A stretch of DNA of 64,000 nucleotides from Chryseobacterium aahli (lineage in GTDB: Bacteria; Bacteroidota; Bacteroidia; Flavobacteriales; Weeksellaceae): positions 1 to 64,000 of the forward strand of contig NZ_JALDNB010000009.1 of NCBI RefSeq assembly GCF_022699665.1, written 5' to 3'. Below, in pieces: positions 31,797-40,357 of this stretch. Made by a program: the position numbers and the translations under genes. The stretch's first letter is position 1, and the number at the start of each line of letters is the position of its first letter. The notes beneath the pieces were generated by a model. It was not told where the DNA came from. It made no database searches and was given only the letters and a program-made list of their open reading frames with translations.

Positions 31797-32360
31797 ATGG
31801 CATCAAAAAAACAATTATTAGAAAGAGAAACCACTGAATTACTGAATATTCTACAGCAACGTTTTGAGAAAAACACCAACCGTCATCCAAAAATGGACTG
31901 GTCAAAAATTGAAACAAAACTGAAAGCAAATCCGCAAAAACTTTGGTCGCTTAACGAAATGGAAATTTCCGGTGGCGAACCTGATGTTGTAGATTATGAT
32001 AAAAAATCTGATGAATACACGTTTTTCGATTGTTCGCCAGAAAGCCCGAAAAATAGAAGAAGTTTTTGCTACGACCGTGAAGCATTGGATTCGAGAAAAG
32101 AAAACAAACCACAAAATGATGCATTGACTGTCGCTGCGGAAATGGGCGTGGAAATTTTGGATGAAACCCAATATAGATTTTTACAAACCTTAGGAGAATT
32201 TGACCTGAAAACATCCAGCTGGATAAAAACTCCAAAAGATATCCGAGCTTTGGGCGGCGCACTGTTTTGTGACCGACGTTACAATACCGTTTTCGTTTAT
32301 CACAATGGTGCCAATTCTTATTATGCCGCGAGGGCTTTTCGTGGATTTTTGAAGGTTTAA
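31797..32360 (+). CDS. DUF4256 protein
   Basis: 187 aa, matching DUF4256 with the conserved order KLWSLNEMEISGGEPDVV, FDCSPESPKNRRSFCYDREAL, AAEMGVEILDE and FDLKTSSWIKTP, ending with ALFCDRRYNTVFVYHNGANSYYA. There is no signal peptide. Cytoplasmic, of unknown function. It lies 26 bp after the lipoprotein ORF. Confidence 0.8.
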   Translation: MASKKQLLERETTELLNILQQRFEKNTNRHPKMDWSKIETKLKANPQKLWSLNEMEISGGEPDVVDYDKKSDEYTFFDCSPESPKNRRSFCYDREALDSRKENKPQNDALTVAAEMGVEILDETQYRFLQTLGEFDLKTSSWIKTPKDIRALGGALFCDRRYNTVFVYHNGANSYYAARAFRGFLKV

Positions 32361-32375
32361 CCGAATAGAAAACAA

Positions 32376-32522
32376 TTCGTCAGTTCGAGTGTTTTTCGGA
32401 ATGAAATGGAGAAAAATGTATCGAGAACTTGTCAACTTCTGGCCAAATATACTTACAATCATTCAAAAAAAAATCGAAAAGTTCTCGATACGATTTTTTC
32501 AAAATCTACTCGAACTGACGGT
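32376..32522. repeat. MITE-like palindromic intergenic repeat
   Basis: Nested inverted repeats. CGTCAGTTCGAGT at 32378-32390 is mirrored at 32508-32520. Inside, AAAAATGTATCGAGAACTT (32412-32430) is mirrored at 32479-32498. The whole 145-bp piece folds into a long imperfect hairpin. It carries no gene; a short plus-strand ORF through it is not credible. It resembles a dispersed non-autonomous element. Confidence 0.7.
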
Positions 32523-32607
32523 TTACATACGTTGTTATCTTGTAAAATCATAGAAAACTTTTTATATAAAACTATTAATCTTACCTTTGACGCTTCAAAA
32601 AATTAGC

Positions 32608-33006
32608 ATGAATACACAGACTTTAGATTTTTGGGTAGGGAATTTTAATTCGGAAGAAGATTTTCTGCAGTTTGTAGAAGAAGATGACAACTACTATCTG
32701 AATGAAGAAGACGACGACAATTTTATCTCAAAATTTTCTGAATCTCAAGATACAATTTGGTTTGACGGGGATCTGGCAGAATATGGTTTCGAAAATTTAA
32801 GCAAAAATATTTATGAAAACTTTTCAGAATACTCATTTGCCGAGCAATGGCTTCCTGAATTGGTGCATAAAATCAACCTTTCAGAATTGAAATTCGACAT
32901 CAACGCTTTGATATTTGTAAGTCAAGGACAAATTCCAAAACCAGTTTCTGTGGAATCTGATGATTTTTCTTTGGTGTATTTGGGTGGCGTTGAGATTGAG
33001 TATTAG
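32608..33006 (+). CDS. Imm22-like immunity protein, orphan
   Basis: 132 aa, very acidic (runs of E and D), starting at the ATG at 32608 (seven codons upstream are also open). The opening LDFWVGNFNSEEDFLQFVE, then AEYGFENLSKNIYENFSEYSFAEQWLPELV and LIFVSQGQI match the immunity-22 family that neutralises polymorphic toxins. No toxin gene is adjacent, so it is either an orphan protecting against neighbours' toxins or a relic. It sits just after a palindromic repeat element. Cytoplasmic. Confidence 0.65.
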   Translation: MNTQTLDFWVGNFNSEEDFLQFVEEDDNYYLNEEDDDNFISKFSESQDTIWFDGDLAEYGFENLSKNIYENFSEYSFAEQWLPELVHKINLSELKFDINALIFVSQGQIPKPVSVESDDFSLVYLGGVEIEY

Positions 33007-33053
33007 GATTTGAAAATATCTTTTGATAAAAATTAAAATCTATATTAAAAACT

Positions 33054-34067
33054 CTACCTTTTCACAGAATCATAAAAGTAAGGCGGTCTCACACCCATAG
33101 GATACACCACAAACCTTCCTTTGTTTGAAAAAAAAGTAATAAATCTATTGTCTTTATCATCTTTATTGGCATAAAAAATAATCTCGGCTGATTTTATTTT
33201 AGATGAGTTTTCTTCAATTTTTCCAATTTCATAATACTCAAAAATGAAAGGATTATCATCGGGAAAATCGTAGTAAGTGATTTCATTTTTGTCAAAATCG
33301 ATGTAAGCGTTTTGTTCTTTATCAACAAATATTTTGTGATTTGCAAAATACTTTTCGATGTCACTTTTATTTTTAAATGAAATAAAATTTGCATCCGGAT
33401 TGGCAAATAAAATATCATCTACAGTCTCTATTTCTAATGCCAGTAAGGTAAGTTTATTTTTTTCTAATCTAAAATAAAAATCAAACGTCTTTTTCTGATC
33501 TTTGGAAATTCCGGTTGCTCTGAAATTACACAATGTCTCAAGTTTTTTATTTTCTTCAAAAAATGAATCCGGATGCGCTGTGTAAGAATTGTCAAAATCA
33601 TTTAAAGAGAAACCACCCTCATTTTTGTTAACAAAAAAACCGATTTCTGCGAACTTAAAATCTCCAATATAATCCAGTGTTTTGCTGAATTTTATGTTTT
33701 CAAAAATCTCGCTTTCTAACCAATCAATTTCATTTTCAACACTTGATTTCAAACTGATTATTGGATATGGACCGTCGTGATAATACATCATCATACCCAA
33801 TTTTGGGTCTATGTATTGATCTAAATTTTTAGCTTTATGAGAATTGAAATCTTTCGCAAACTTTGAAAAAACTGATATAGAATCTACTTCTACTTTCACA
33901 GAATCATTTGATTTTGAAGTCACGACAACTTTCTGTTCCTGATGTTGTTTATCTGATTTAAAATAAAAAACCAAAGAAAGGATTGCTGCAATAAGCAGAA
34001 AAATCAGAAAATATGCCGTTTTGGTTTTCACTTTTTCAGCTATTAAAATTAATGCGCTTCCAACCAA
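33054..34067 (-). CDS. membrane-anchored protein of unknown function
   Basis: 337 aa with one N-terminal membrane helix (about 19-36, FLIFLLIAAILSLVFYF) and an acidic, soluble remainder. No known family is recognised. The given start overlaps the end of polA by 19 bp; the GTG at 34031 just before KTKTAYFLIFL is an equally good start. The soluble domain contains GPYPIISLKS and repeated D/N-rich segments that could be an exported beta-rich domain. It probably shares the polA transcript. Confidence 0.55.
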   Translation of the reverse strand: MVGSALILIAEKVKTKTAYFLIFLLIAAILSLVFYFKSDKQHQEQKVVVTSKSNDSVKVEVDSISVFSKFAKDFNSHKAKNLDQYIDPKLGMMMYYHDGPYPIISLKSSVENEIDWLESEIFENIKFSKTLDYIGDFKFAEIGFFVNKNEGGFSLNDFDNSYTAHPDSFFEENKKLETLCNFRATGISKDQKKTFDFYFRLEKNKLTLLALEIETVDDILFANPDANFISFKNKSDIEKYFANHKIFVDKEQNAYIDFDKNEITYYDFPDDNPFIFEYYEIGKIEENSSKIKSAEIIFYANKDDKDNRFITFFSNKGRFVVYPMGVRPPYFYDSVKR

Positions 34068-36898
34068 TTCTTCCCTACTCCCACCTCAACCAATAGCGGA
34101 ACTTGTGTTTCTATAGCATTTTCCATTTCTGTTTTAATGATATTTGTAGCCACTTCCACCTCATCAATCGGAGATTCGAAGACCAATTCGTCATGTACCT
34201 GAAGAAGCATTTTGGTCTGTAATTTTTCTTTTTCTAATTCTTTTTGAATTTTAATCATCGCCATTTTCACAACATCAGCCGCACTTCCCTGAATGGGAGC
34301 ATTTACAGCATTTCTTTCGGCATGAGCCCGCACCACAAAATTTCCGGAGTTGATGTCTTTCAAGTGACGTTTTCTTCCTAAAATCGTTTCTACATAACCG
34401 ATATCACGAGCTCTTTTCACTTGCTCCGCCATGTATTCTTTCAATTTCGGGTAGGTTTCATAATAGGCTTCAATCATTTGTTTGGCTTCAGATCTCGATA
34501 ATCCGGTTTGTTCTGCCAAAGCAAAAGCTCCCTGACCGTATAAAATTCCAAAATTTACGGTTTTCGCCTGGCCACGCTGGGTTTTTGAAACTTCTTCCAA
34601 CGGAATATTAAATAATTTCGCAGCCGTAGAAGCGTGAATATCTTCCCCATCCTGAAACGCCTTGATCATATTGTCTTCACCAGAGATTTCGGCAATCAGA
34701 CGCAATTCGATCTGAGAATAATCGGCAGAAATAATTTTCTTTCCTTCCGCGGAAACAAACGCCCCACGGATTTGCTGACCTCTCAAAGTACGAATCGGAA
34801 TATTCTGTAAATTTGGATTTACACTTGCCAAACGACCTGTTGCAGCCGTCGTTTGCGAGAAATTGGTATGAACACGATTATCGTCTTTATCAATCTGCGA
34901 CGGCAAAGCATCTACATATGTTGATTTTAATTTTTGATACGTTCTGTACTCCAAAATATGCTGAATAATTTCGTGTTTTGAAGCTAATTTTTGAAGCACA
35001 TCTTCGGAAGTTGCGTACTGTCCGGTTTTTGTTTTTTTGGCTTTCGGATCAAGCTGCATTTTATCAAACAAAACATCACCCAACTGTCGTGGTGAATTCA
35101 TATTAAATTCTTCACCGGAAATTTCAAATATTTTGGATTCTAGTTCTCTTAAATCATTTTCAAGGTCGATGCTTTCCTGAGCGAGCCATTTTTCGTCCAA
35201 AGAAATTCCCTCCAATTCCATTTTAGCTAAAACTTCCATCAATGGCATTTCTATGTTGTAGAAAAGATCTTCAAGATTTTCTTTTTTCAATTGAGGCGCA
35301 AACAATTCATATAACTGGAAAGTTACGTCAGCATCTTCAGCTGCATAATCAGTCTGCGTTCTTAAGTCTACATCTCTGAAACTTCCTTGATTTTTTCCTT
35401 TTTTACCGATAAGGGTTTCGATGGAAACAGGTTTATAATTTAGATAAACTTCTGAAAGATAATCCATTCCGTGTCGTCCGTCCGGATTTAAAAGGTAATG
35501 GGCAATCATGGTATCAAACATTGCACCTTTCACGGTCATATTGTATTGCTTCAGAACTTTGTAATCGTACTTTAAGTTATGAGCAATTTTCAGTAAATCT
35601 TCTTTTTCAAAAAACGGCCTGAAAATCTCGAGTGTCTGTAAAACCTCACCCTGATCTTCCGAAAGCGGAATATAATACGCCAAACCTTTTTTATATGAAA
35701 AGCTCATCCCGACTAATTCGGCTTCCAGTTCATTCAAAGAAGTGGTTTCGGTATCAAAACAAACAGCTTTTTGTTTTAATAGATTTTGAACTAATATTTT
35801 CTGAGCTTTAGGATTATCTACAAATTGATACAAGTGATCATTTTCAGTTATCGTTTCTTTGGTAGAAGTTGCTTGATCGAGTTCTTCAAAATTGGCAAAA
35901 AGATCGAGTTGACCTACGTTTTTCGCAACTTTTTGCAGTGGAGTTTCTTTTGCTTCAACTCCACTATCTTTTTTCTCAACATCGCTTGTTACCAAACCTG
36001 TTTGAGCAGGCGCAAATGCACGGTAAAGATTTTCATATAGTCTTGTGAACTCAATTTCGTCAAAAATCTCCTTTACTTTTATAAAATCCGGAGTTTCAAG
36101 ATCATATTGTTCCTGATGGAATTCTACGGGCGCATCACAAATAATCGTCGCTAATTTTTTAGATAAAATTCCACGCTCGGCTGAGGCTTCTATTTTTTCT
36201 TTTAATTTTCCTTTTAATGTATGGGTATTGGCTAAAAGATTTTCGATAGTGCCAAATTCCTGTAAGTATTTCATTGCAGTTTTTTCGCCGACGCCATCTA
36301 ATCCCGGAATATTATCAACGGCATCACCCATCATCGCAAGAAAGTCTATGACCTGTTTTGGATCTTCGATTCCGTATTTTGCTTTTACTTCTTCAACACC
36401 CAGAATTTCGATTTCGCCACCTTTTAATCCTGGCTTGTACATTTTAATTTTATCGGTTACTAATTGCGCAAAATCTTTATCGGGAGTTACCATAAACGTG
36501 GTATAACCTTCTTTTTCAGCCTTGCACGCAAGTGTTCCTATCAAATCATCTGCTTCATACCCCTCCACACCCAAATGCGGAATATGCATGGCATCTAAAA
36601 TCCTGTGTAAATAAGGAATCGCAATTCTGATGGCTTCAGGAGTTTCGCTTCGATTGGCTTTGTATTCTGCAAAATCATTGGTTCTGATACTTGCTTGCCC
36701 AACATCAAAAACCACTGCCAAATGAGTAGGTCTTTCACGTCTGATTAATTCGATCAAAGAATTTGTGAAACCGAAAATCGCAGAGGTATCAACTCCCCCA
36801 CTCGTAATCCTAGGGCTTCTGATCAATGCGTAATATCCTCTGAAAATCATTGCATAAGCATCGATCAGAAAAAGCCTTTTGTCCTGTGTTGCGTCCAT
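34049..36898 (-). CDS. polA: DNA polymerase I
   Basis: 949 aa. An N-terminal 5'-3' exonuclease (about 1-290) with the acidic residues of the family (EGYEADDLIGTLA and MMGDAVDNIPG) is followed by a 3'-5' exonuclease-type domain in which FDTETTSL and NLKYDYKVLK keep the DEDD-type acidic positions. The polymerase follows with DYSQIELRL (motif A), RGQAKTVNFGILYG (motif B) and QVHDELVFE (motif C). The frame opens at 36916, but MDATQDKRLFLIDAYA fits better. Fills gaps in replication and repair. Confidence 0.97.
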   Translation of the reverse strand: MDATQDKRLFLIDAYAMIFRGYYALIRSPRITSGGVDTSAIFGFTNSLIELIRRERPTHLAVVFDVGQASIRTNDFAEYKANRSETPEAIRIAIPYLHRILDAMHIPHLGVEGYEADDLIGTLACKAEKEGYTTFMVTPDKDFAQLVTDKIKMYKPGLKGGEIEILGVEEVKAKYGIEDPKQVIDFLAMMGDAVDNIPGLDGVGEKTAMKYLQEFGTIENLLANTHTLKGKLKEKIEASAERGILSKKLATIICDAPVEFHQEQYDLETPDFIKVKEIFDEIEFTRLYENLYRAFAPAQTGLVTSDVEKKDSGVEAKETPLQKVAKNVGQLDLFANFEELDQATSTKETITENDHLYQFVDNPKAQKILVQNLLKQKAVCFDTETTSLNELEAELVGMSFSYKKGLAYYIPLSEDQGEVLQTLEIFRPFFEKEDLLKIAHNLKYDYKVLKQYNMTVKGAMFDTMIAHYLLNPDGRHGMDYLSEVYLNYKPVSIETLIGKKGKNQGSFRDVDLRTQTDYAAEDADVTFQLYELFAPQLKKENLEDLFYNIEMPLMEVLAKMELEGISLDEKWLAQESIDLENDLRELESKIFEISGEEFNMNSPRQLGDVLFDKMQLDPKAKKTKTGQYATSEDVLQKLASKHEIIQHILEYRTYQKLKSTYVDALPSQIDKDDNRVHTNFSQTTAATGRLASVNPNLQNIPIRTLRGQQIRGAFVSAEGKKIISADYSQIELRLIAEISGEDNMIKAFQDGEDIHASTAAKLFNIPLEEVSKTQRGQAKTVNFGILYGQGAFALAEQTGLSRSEAKQMIEAYYETYPKLKEYMAEQVKRARDIGYVETILGRKRHLKDINSGNFVVRAHAERNAVNAPIQGSAADVVKMAMIKIQKELEKEKLQTKMLLQVHDELVFESPIDEVEVATNIIKTEMENAIETQVPLLVEVGVGKNWLEAH

Positions 36899-37048
36899 AT
36901 TTTGAATAAAGAACAAATATAAGAAAATGGGTTTGTTTGGGATAGATTTATATCAGGAGATTCTTTATCACTTCAATAATTGAAATTTTTTGTAATGAGG
37001 AAAGGACTTAATATTTTTAATATTTTGACAGTTAAATCATATTTAAAA

Positions 37049-37085
37049 CAAAGAACGCATCAAATTGATGCGTTCTTTGTTTGAT
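37049..37085 (-). terminator. terminator at the end of the T6SS island
   Basis: The stem CAAAGAACGCATCAA and its complement (37049-37079) has hardly any loop, and Ts follow on both sides. Works for the minus-strand toxin/immunity transcript and probably in both directions. Confidence 0.7.
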
Positions 37086-37164
37086 TTATTCTGAAGCTTA
37101 TTATGATCTAATATTAGTTGTTTTCAGAAGCAAATTCCTGAGTAAAAAACTATTATAAATTATA

Positions 37165-37205
37165 TAATAATTCTCATTGCCTTCAATATTAAATTACAAA
37201 CTTTT
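37165..37205 (-). pseudogene. remnant of a Hint-domain toxin end
   Basis: Bases 37165-37189 are identical to 38323-38347, which encode IEGNENYY near the C-terminal end of the Hint domain of the neighbouring toxin. Similarity fades on both sides (in one frame NIEGNENYY, then IIYN). This is what is left of a second toxin C-terminal module after displacement or deletion. Confidence 0.6.
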
Positions 37206-37272
37206 AATAAAAAAAGCTGCCCTAATGAACAACTTTAACAATAATTACTATTTTTAATCAGACAATAGTCAT

Positions 37273-37875
37273 TTATATTATATTTTTAAACTTATCAATT
37301 GGAGGCAAGCCTACCTTCTTTCTTTTTATATTAATTTGCTCAAGTTCATCATCCGAAAGAGGTTTTTCAACAACATCATTTTCATATTTAATAAAAAAAG
37401 TATCAATAAAATCCTGTAATGTGTCAGCAATAAGTATATTTCCCTCATCAATATCGCTCTCGTGATGCCAATAATAGATTTTGCTAAAAAAATTTTCTTC
37501 TAAAGAATAATAAATAATATCACCCGGATAACCTTCAAATAAAGGAAAAAACTTTAAATTTATTTGATCTGTCGAATAATATTGATCTATTATTGACTCT
37601 ATACTTTTACTTGATTGCCCCCATCCGAATATCGTTCCAATTTCTATTTCTCCTGATTGTAAAAATTCTGATTTATTACTATTTTTCGCAAAAACATCTT
37701 TAGTAAACCTGCTGTTACCAAATTTGGAGATAAATTCAGCAATTTCACTATCAGGAATATTTCCCATAGTTTTTTTTACAAAAGACAAACCTTCATCTTG
37801 CAATGATTCTGAATTTTGATCTTTTAAATATTTAACACCTCCTAAATCTTCAATCTTATTAAATATATTACTCAT
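37273..37875 (-). CDS. SMI1/KNR4 (SUKH) family immunity protein
   Basis: 200 aa, acidic, cytoplasmic. The SUKH fold shows as IPDSEIAEFISKFG, FFPLFEGYPGDIIYYSLEE, KIYYWHHESD and LIADTLQDFIDTFF. SUKH proteins are common immunity partners of nuclease toxins in polymorphic systems. The gene starts 11 bp after the stop of the PAAR-like/Hint/nuclease toxin, giving a standard toxin-then-immunity order. It is expected to bind the toxin's C-terminal nuclease domain in producing cells. The C-terminal LPPIDKF is an odd tail of unknown use. Confidence 0.8.
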   Translation of the reverse strand: MSNIFNKIEDLGGVKYLKDQNSESLQDEGLSFVKKTMGNIPDSEIAEFISKFGNSRFTKDVFAKNSNKSEFLQSGEIEIGTIFGWGQSSKSIESIIDQYYSTDQINLKFFPLFEGYPGDIIYYSLEENFFSKIYYWHHESDIDEGNILIADTLQDFIDTFFIKYENDVVEKPLSDDELEQINIKRKKVGLPPIDKFKNII

Positions 37876-37886
37876 GATTTTTTTTT

Positions 37887-39533
37887 TTAAATTCCGTTTA
37901 ATTCTCTCATATCAGATGCACTTCCTTTATGAGGAACATTCCCATGTAAATCTGTAGGGATTAACTGTACAGTTTTGTCATCTAAATGGTGAGGAGTAAG
38001 ACCTTGCTGGCTTAACCATTCTTTTGCCTCTTTCTGCGTTTTAAATCCATATTCTTGTTTCATTTTTTCATATATTTTAGGGAAATCACTATCAGCACCT
38101 GTCATTCCGTCAACTTTTAAATCATCTCCAACTTTCCATTTGCTAAAATCCGGTCTTCCATTTGTAAATGGAATAGGTTCGTTATTAGTTATTGCATTTA
38201 CCTCTGGTTTGTCAGATTTCCACAGTCCATTACCTGGAGTTCCCTCAACCCATTCTCCATTAGTTTTTGGTAATCTTCCTCTTTGATATCCATTATGCAC
38301 CAAGATCCCGTCTTCAGTCACGTAATAATTCTCATTGCCTTCAATATCAAAATTATAAACTTTTTCGTAATGAGGCAAGGTTTCTATGCTGATAACGGTA
38401 GTATAATCTCCGCCTTTTAAATGTAAAAGATCTCCGGCTTTAAGGTTTCCTGCTTCTATCCATTCATCATTGCAAAAAAATCTGTGCTCAGGAGTGACAC
38501 GAATAAATTCCCCTGTTGGCAACTCCAAAGAGAGCATTTGCTGAGTAAACCTTTCGTGTTTTGTAAGAATAGGTTTGTATTCCTGCTGTTTAGTTTCTTC
38601 ATTAAAGGTGAGTACGAAATCTCCTTCATACAAATCTTCAATATTAGCCAATCCATTTTGAATATGTACTTTTGTTCCTGCAGGAAAACATACTAATGTA
38701 GCCCCTTTAGCTGCAAAAATTCCTAATATAAGACTTACGCCGCTTTCCTGTAATTTTTCAATAGCACTTTTATCACTGCTCCAAATATTGTACTGTTCAT
38801 AATAAGCTCCGCCAATTCCCAGTCCACGCATGGTTTTACAAAATAAGGATGCATTTTTAAAGCCTTTAAAAGTAAACTGTTCGATTAATTCTTTTCTTGC
38901 AGTATTGGCAAATTGTCGTCCAAATTCACGCCCAAATGTAACTGCAGTCTGACGTGCTCCAGTAACTCCCGCAGCTGTGGTTGCTCCTGCTGCACCTCCT
39001 ACCATTCCTACCGCACCGCGACCGGCAAGAAACCCGAAAGCAAAATTGGCAACGTGACCAAGATTTGTAAGTGCCGCACTACCCCACGCTTCCCAAGCTG
39101 TTTCTTTCGGAGTAATTGTTCCGCCTTCTGCTACACAAATCATCACAGAAGATAATGTGAGTGCATTATTGCCTTCTATCTCAAATTTTTCTGCTGTATT
39201 TTCCCATTTTCTGCTTGGTGCTGCTGCTTTACATTTTAGTGCTCCAATTGCAACTGCGGCTAAAATAGCTGCTGCAATAATTGCTGCTACAAGCCATCCC
39301 GGTCCGGGAATCATTGCACAAATTCCCACAGCAATTCCGGCAACGGCTCCTGCGATGAATGCGGTTTTGCCAAGACAGATAAAGTTATTGCCTTTTAAAG
39401 TATCAAGTTCAGTGGCAGCTTTATCTCCGCTGAAGGTTACAAAATCCTGGCTTGTAACTTTCATCTTTTTGGGTGACATCCCTTTATCGCAAACAACGTA
39501 ATGTTTTTCGGTAAGATATTGTTCGTCTGCCAT
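37887..39533 (-). CDS. T6SS polymorphic toxin: PAAR-like domain, Hint, HNH-type nuclease
   Basis: 548 aa. The N-terminus (about 8-143) has the DUF4280/PAAR-like pattern (HYVVCDKGMSPKKMKV ... ICLGK ... SSVMICVAEGGTI) interrupted by a hydrophobic Gly/Ala hairpin at about 57-104 that may insert in a membrane. Residues 282-414 form a Hint self-splicing/cleavage domain: Cys282 in VCFPAGTKV, VTPEHRFF, and the end VHNG (H413, N414). The C-terminal tip (415-548) holds GLTPHHLDDKTVQLIPTDLHG...PHKG, the LHH/WHH-type HNH/endonuclease VII pattern (H515, H516). It sits after vgrG and an adaptor-like gene and before its SUKH immunity gene. Probable DNase delivered to competitors. Confidence 0.8.
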   Translation of the reverse strand: MADEQYLTEKHYVVCDKGMSPKKMKVTSQDFVTFSGDKAATELDTLKGNNFICLGKTAFIAGAVAGIAVGICAMIPGPGWLVAAIIAAAILAAVAIGALKCKAAAPSRKWENTAEKFEIEGNNALTLSSVMICVAEGGTITPKETAWEAWGSAALTNLGHVANFAFGFLAGRGAVGMVGGAAGATTAAGVTGARQTAVTFGREFGRQFANTARKELIEQFTFKGFKNASLFCKTMRGLGIGGAYYEQYNIWSSDKSAIEKLQESGVSLILGIFAAKGATLVCFPAGTKVHIQNGLANIEDLYEGDFVLTFNEETKQQEYKPILTKHERFTQQMLSLELPTGEFIRVTPEHRFFCNDEWIEAGNLKAGDLLHLKGGDYTTVISIETLPHYEKVYNFDIEGNENYYVTEDGILVHNGYQRGRLPKTNGEWVEGTPGNGLWKSDKPEVNAITNNEPIPFTNGRPDFSKWKVGDDLKVDGMTGADSDFPKIYEKMKQEYGFKTQKEAKEWLSQQGLTPHHLDDKTVQLIPTDLHGNVPHKGSASDMRELNGI

Positions 39534-39540
39534 AATACTG

Positions 39541-40347
39541 TTAGAATTCTAAGTGAGTATCCATATAACAATGATAATAGAAAAACTCGCCAAGCTGCTC
39601 TGTGATTGTAAAATCAGACTTTAGCAAGATTCTGTCATCATATAAGTACTTTCCTTTTACTTTGTAATCGGGATGCATATAATTGTCTTTTGCAAATTCC
39701 CGTAACCTTCGAATCATTTTATCATCTCGGATCATCATTCCATCAACATTCCATTCGCTTAATTCCTGCTCGTTTAGTTTTTCAGTAACTGAAATATTGA
39801 CAGGAATCACTACACCAGCTCCAAATCGATCCATATCTTCTCTTTTCTGATAACTTTTGCTACCTTCAGCAAGAGGTTCTTTTCCAAAAATATAGAAGAA
39901 CTGATACAAAAAATGAATATATCTGATGCTTTTGATTTCCATTTCTTCGTTAGTGAGCTCGTATTCTTTTGCCCTGATAATTTCATAAGCTTCGATGGGA
40001 TGCGCATTTGTTAACCAATCTTTTACTTCTTTCCATTTATCACGAATCATTTCACCATTATAAATTTTAGCGATTTCACCTTTTTTATTAACGCCAACTT
40101 CAAGCGTACTGTAAATACTGCATACTTTGTTGGTCATTTCAGTAATCTGTAGAATTAAAGGATCTTCATACATTTCTAAATTATATTCCGTTTCTGTAAT
40201 TTCAAAAATGTGAAAATCTTCGTCCGGATCTTTTCCTTTATAAGTGACTGATGTTTTAATGTTTATTTTATAATTACTGTCTAAACTATGAACTTTAGTT
40301 TTTCCAATAATATCGGTATTGTATAAATATTCTTTACCTACTTCCAT
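39541..40347 (-). CDS. T6SS-associated protein, candidate effector adaptor (paralogue of 49043-49987)
   Basis: 268 aa with no signal peptide and no known domain recognised. It shares an ordered set of features with the C-terminal two thirds of the LysM protein at 49043-49987: KGEI-x-x-I, a later (E/A)YELTN-E pattern, then PDYKVKGKY matching PDFKGKY, and an aromatic Tyr-rich ending. It lies between vgrG (10 bp gap) and the toxin gene (7 bp gap), the spot where T6SS adaptors and chaperones that load cargo on VgrG often sit. Function inferred from position only. Confidence 0.55.
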   Translation of the reverse strand: MEVGKEYLYNTDIIGKTKVHSLDSNYKINIKTSVTYKGKDPDEDFHIFEITETEYNLEMYEDPLILQITEMTNKVCSIYSTLEVGVNKKGEIAKIYNGEMIRDKWKEVKDWLTNAHPIEAYEIIRAKEYELTNEEMEIKSIRYIHFLYQFFYIFGKEPLAEGSKSYQKREDMDRFGAGVVIPVNISVTEKLNEQELSEWNVDGMMIRDDKMIRRLREFAKDNYMHPDYKVKGKYLYDDRILLKSDFTITEQLGEFFYYHCYMDTHLEF

Positions 40348-40357
40348 CAGGATTTGC

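Larger units (their letters stand above)
36899..37272. other. intergenic region with toxin-gene remnant
   Basis: 374 bp without an intact gene, between polA and the SUKH gene. It holds a perfect hairpin at 37049-37079 and a 25-base exact match (37165-37189) to the Hint-coding part of the toxin gene at 38323-38347. The remainder is AT-rich. Confidence 0.6.

Noticed and set aside
32406..32606. Plus-strand ORF of 66 codons
   Set aside because: It lies inside the palindromic element and its product reflects the repeat sequence; no start context or family.
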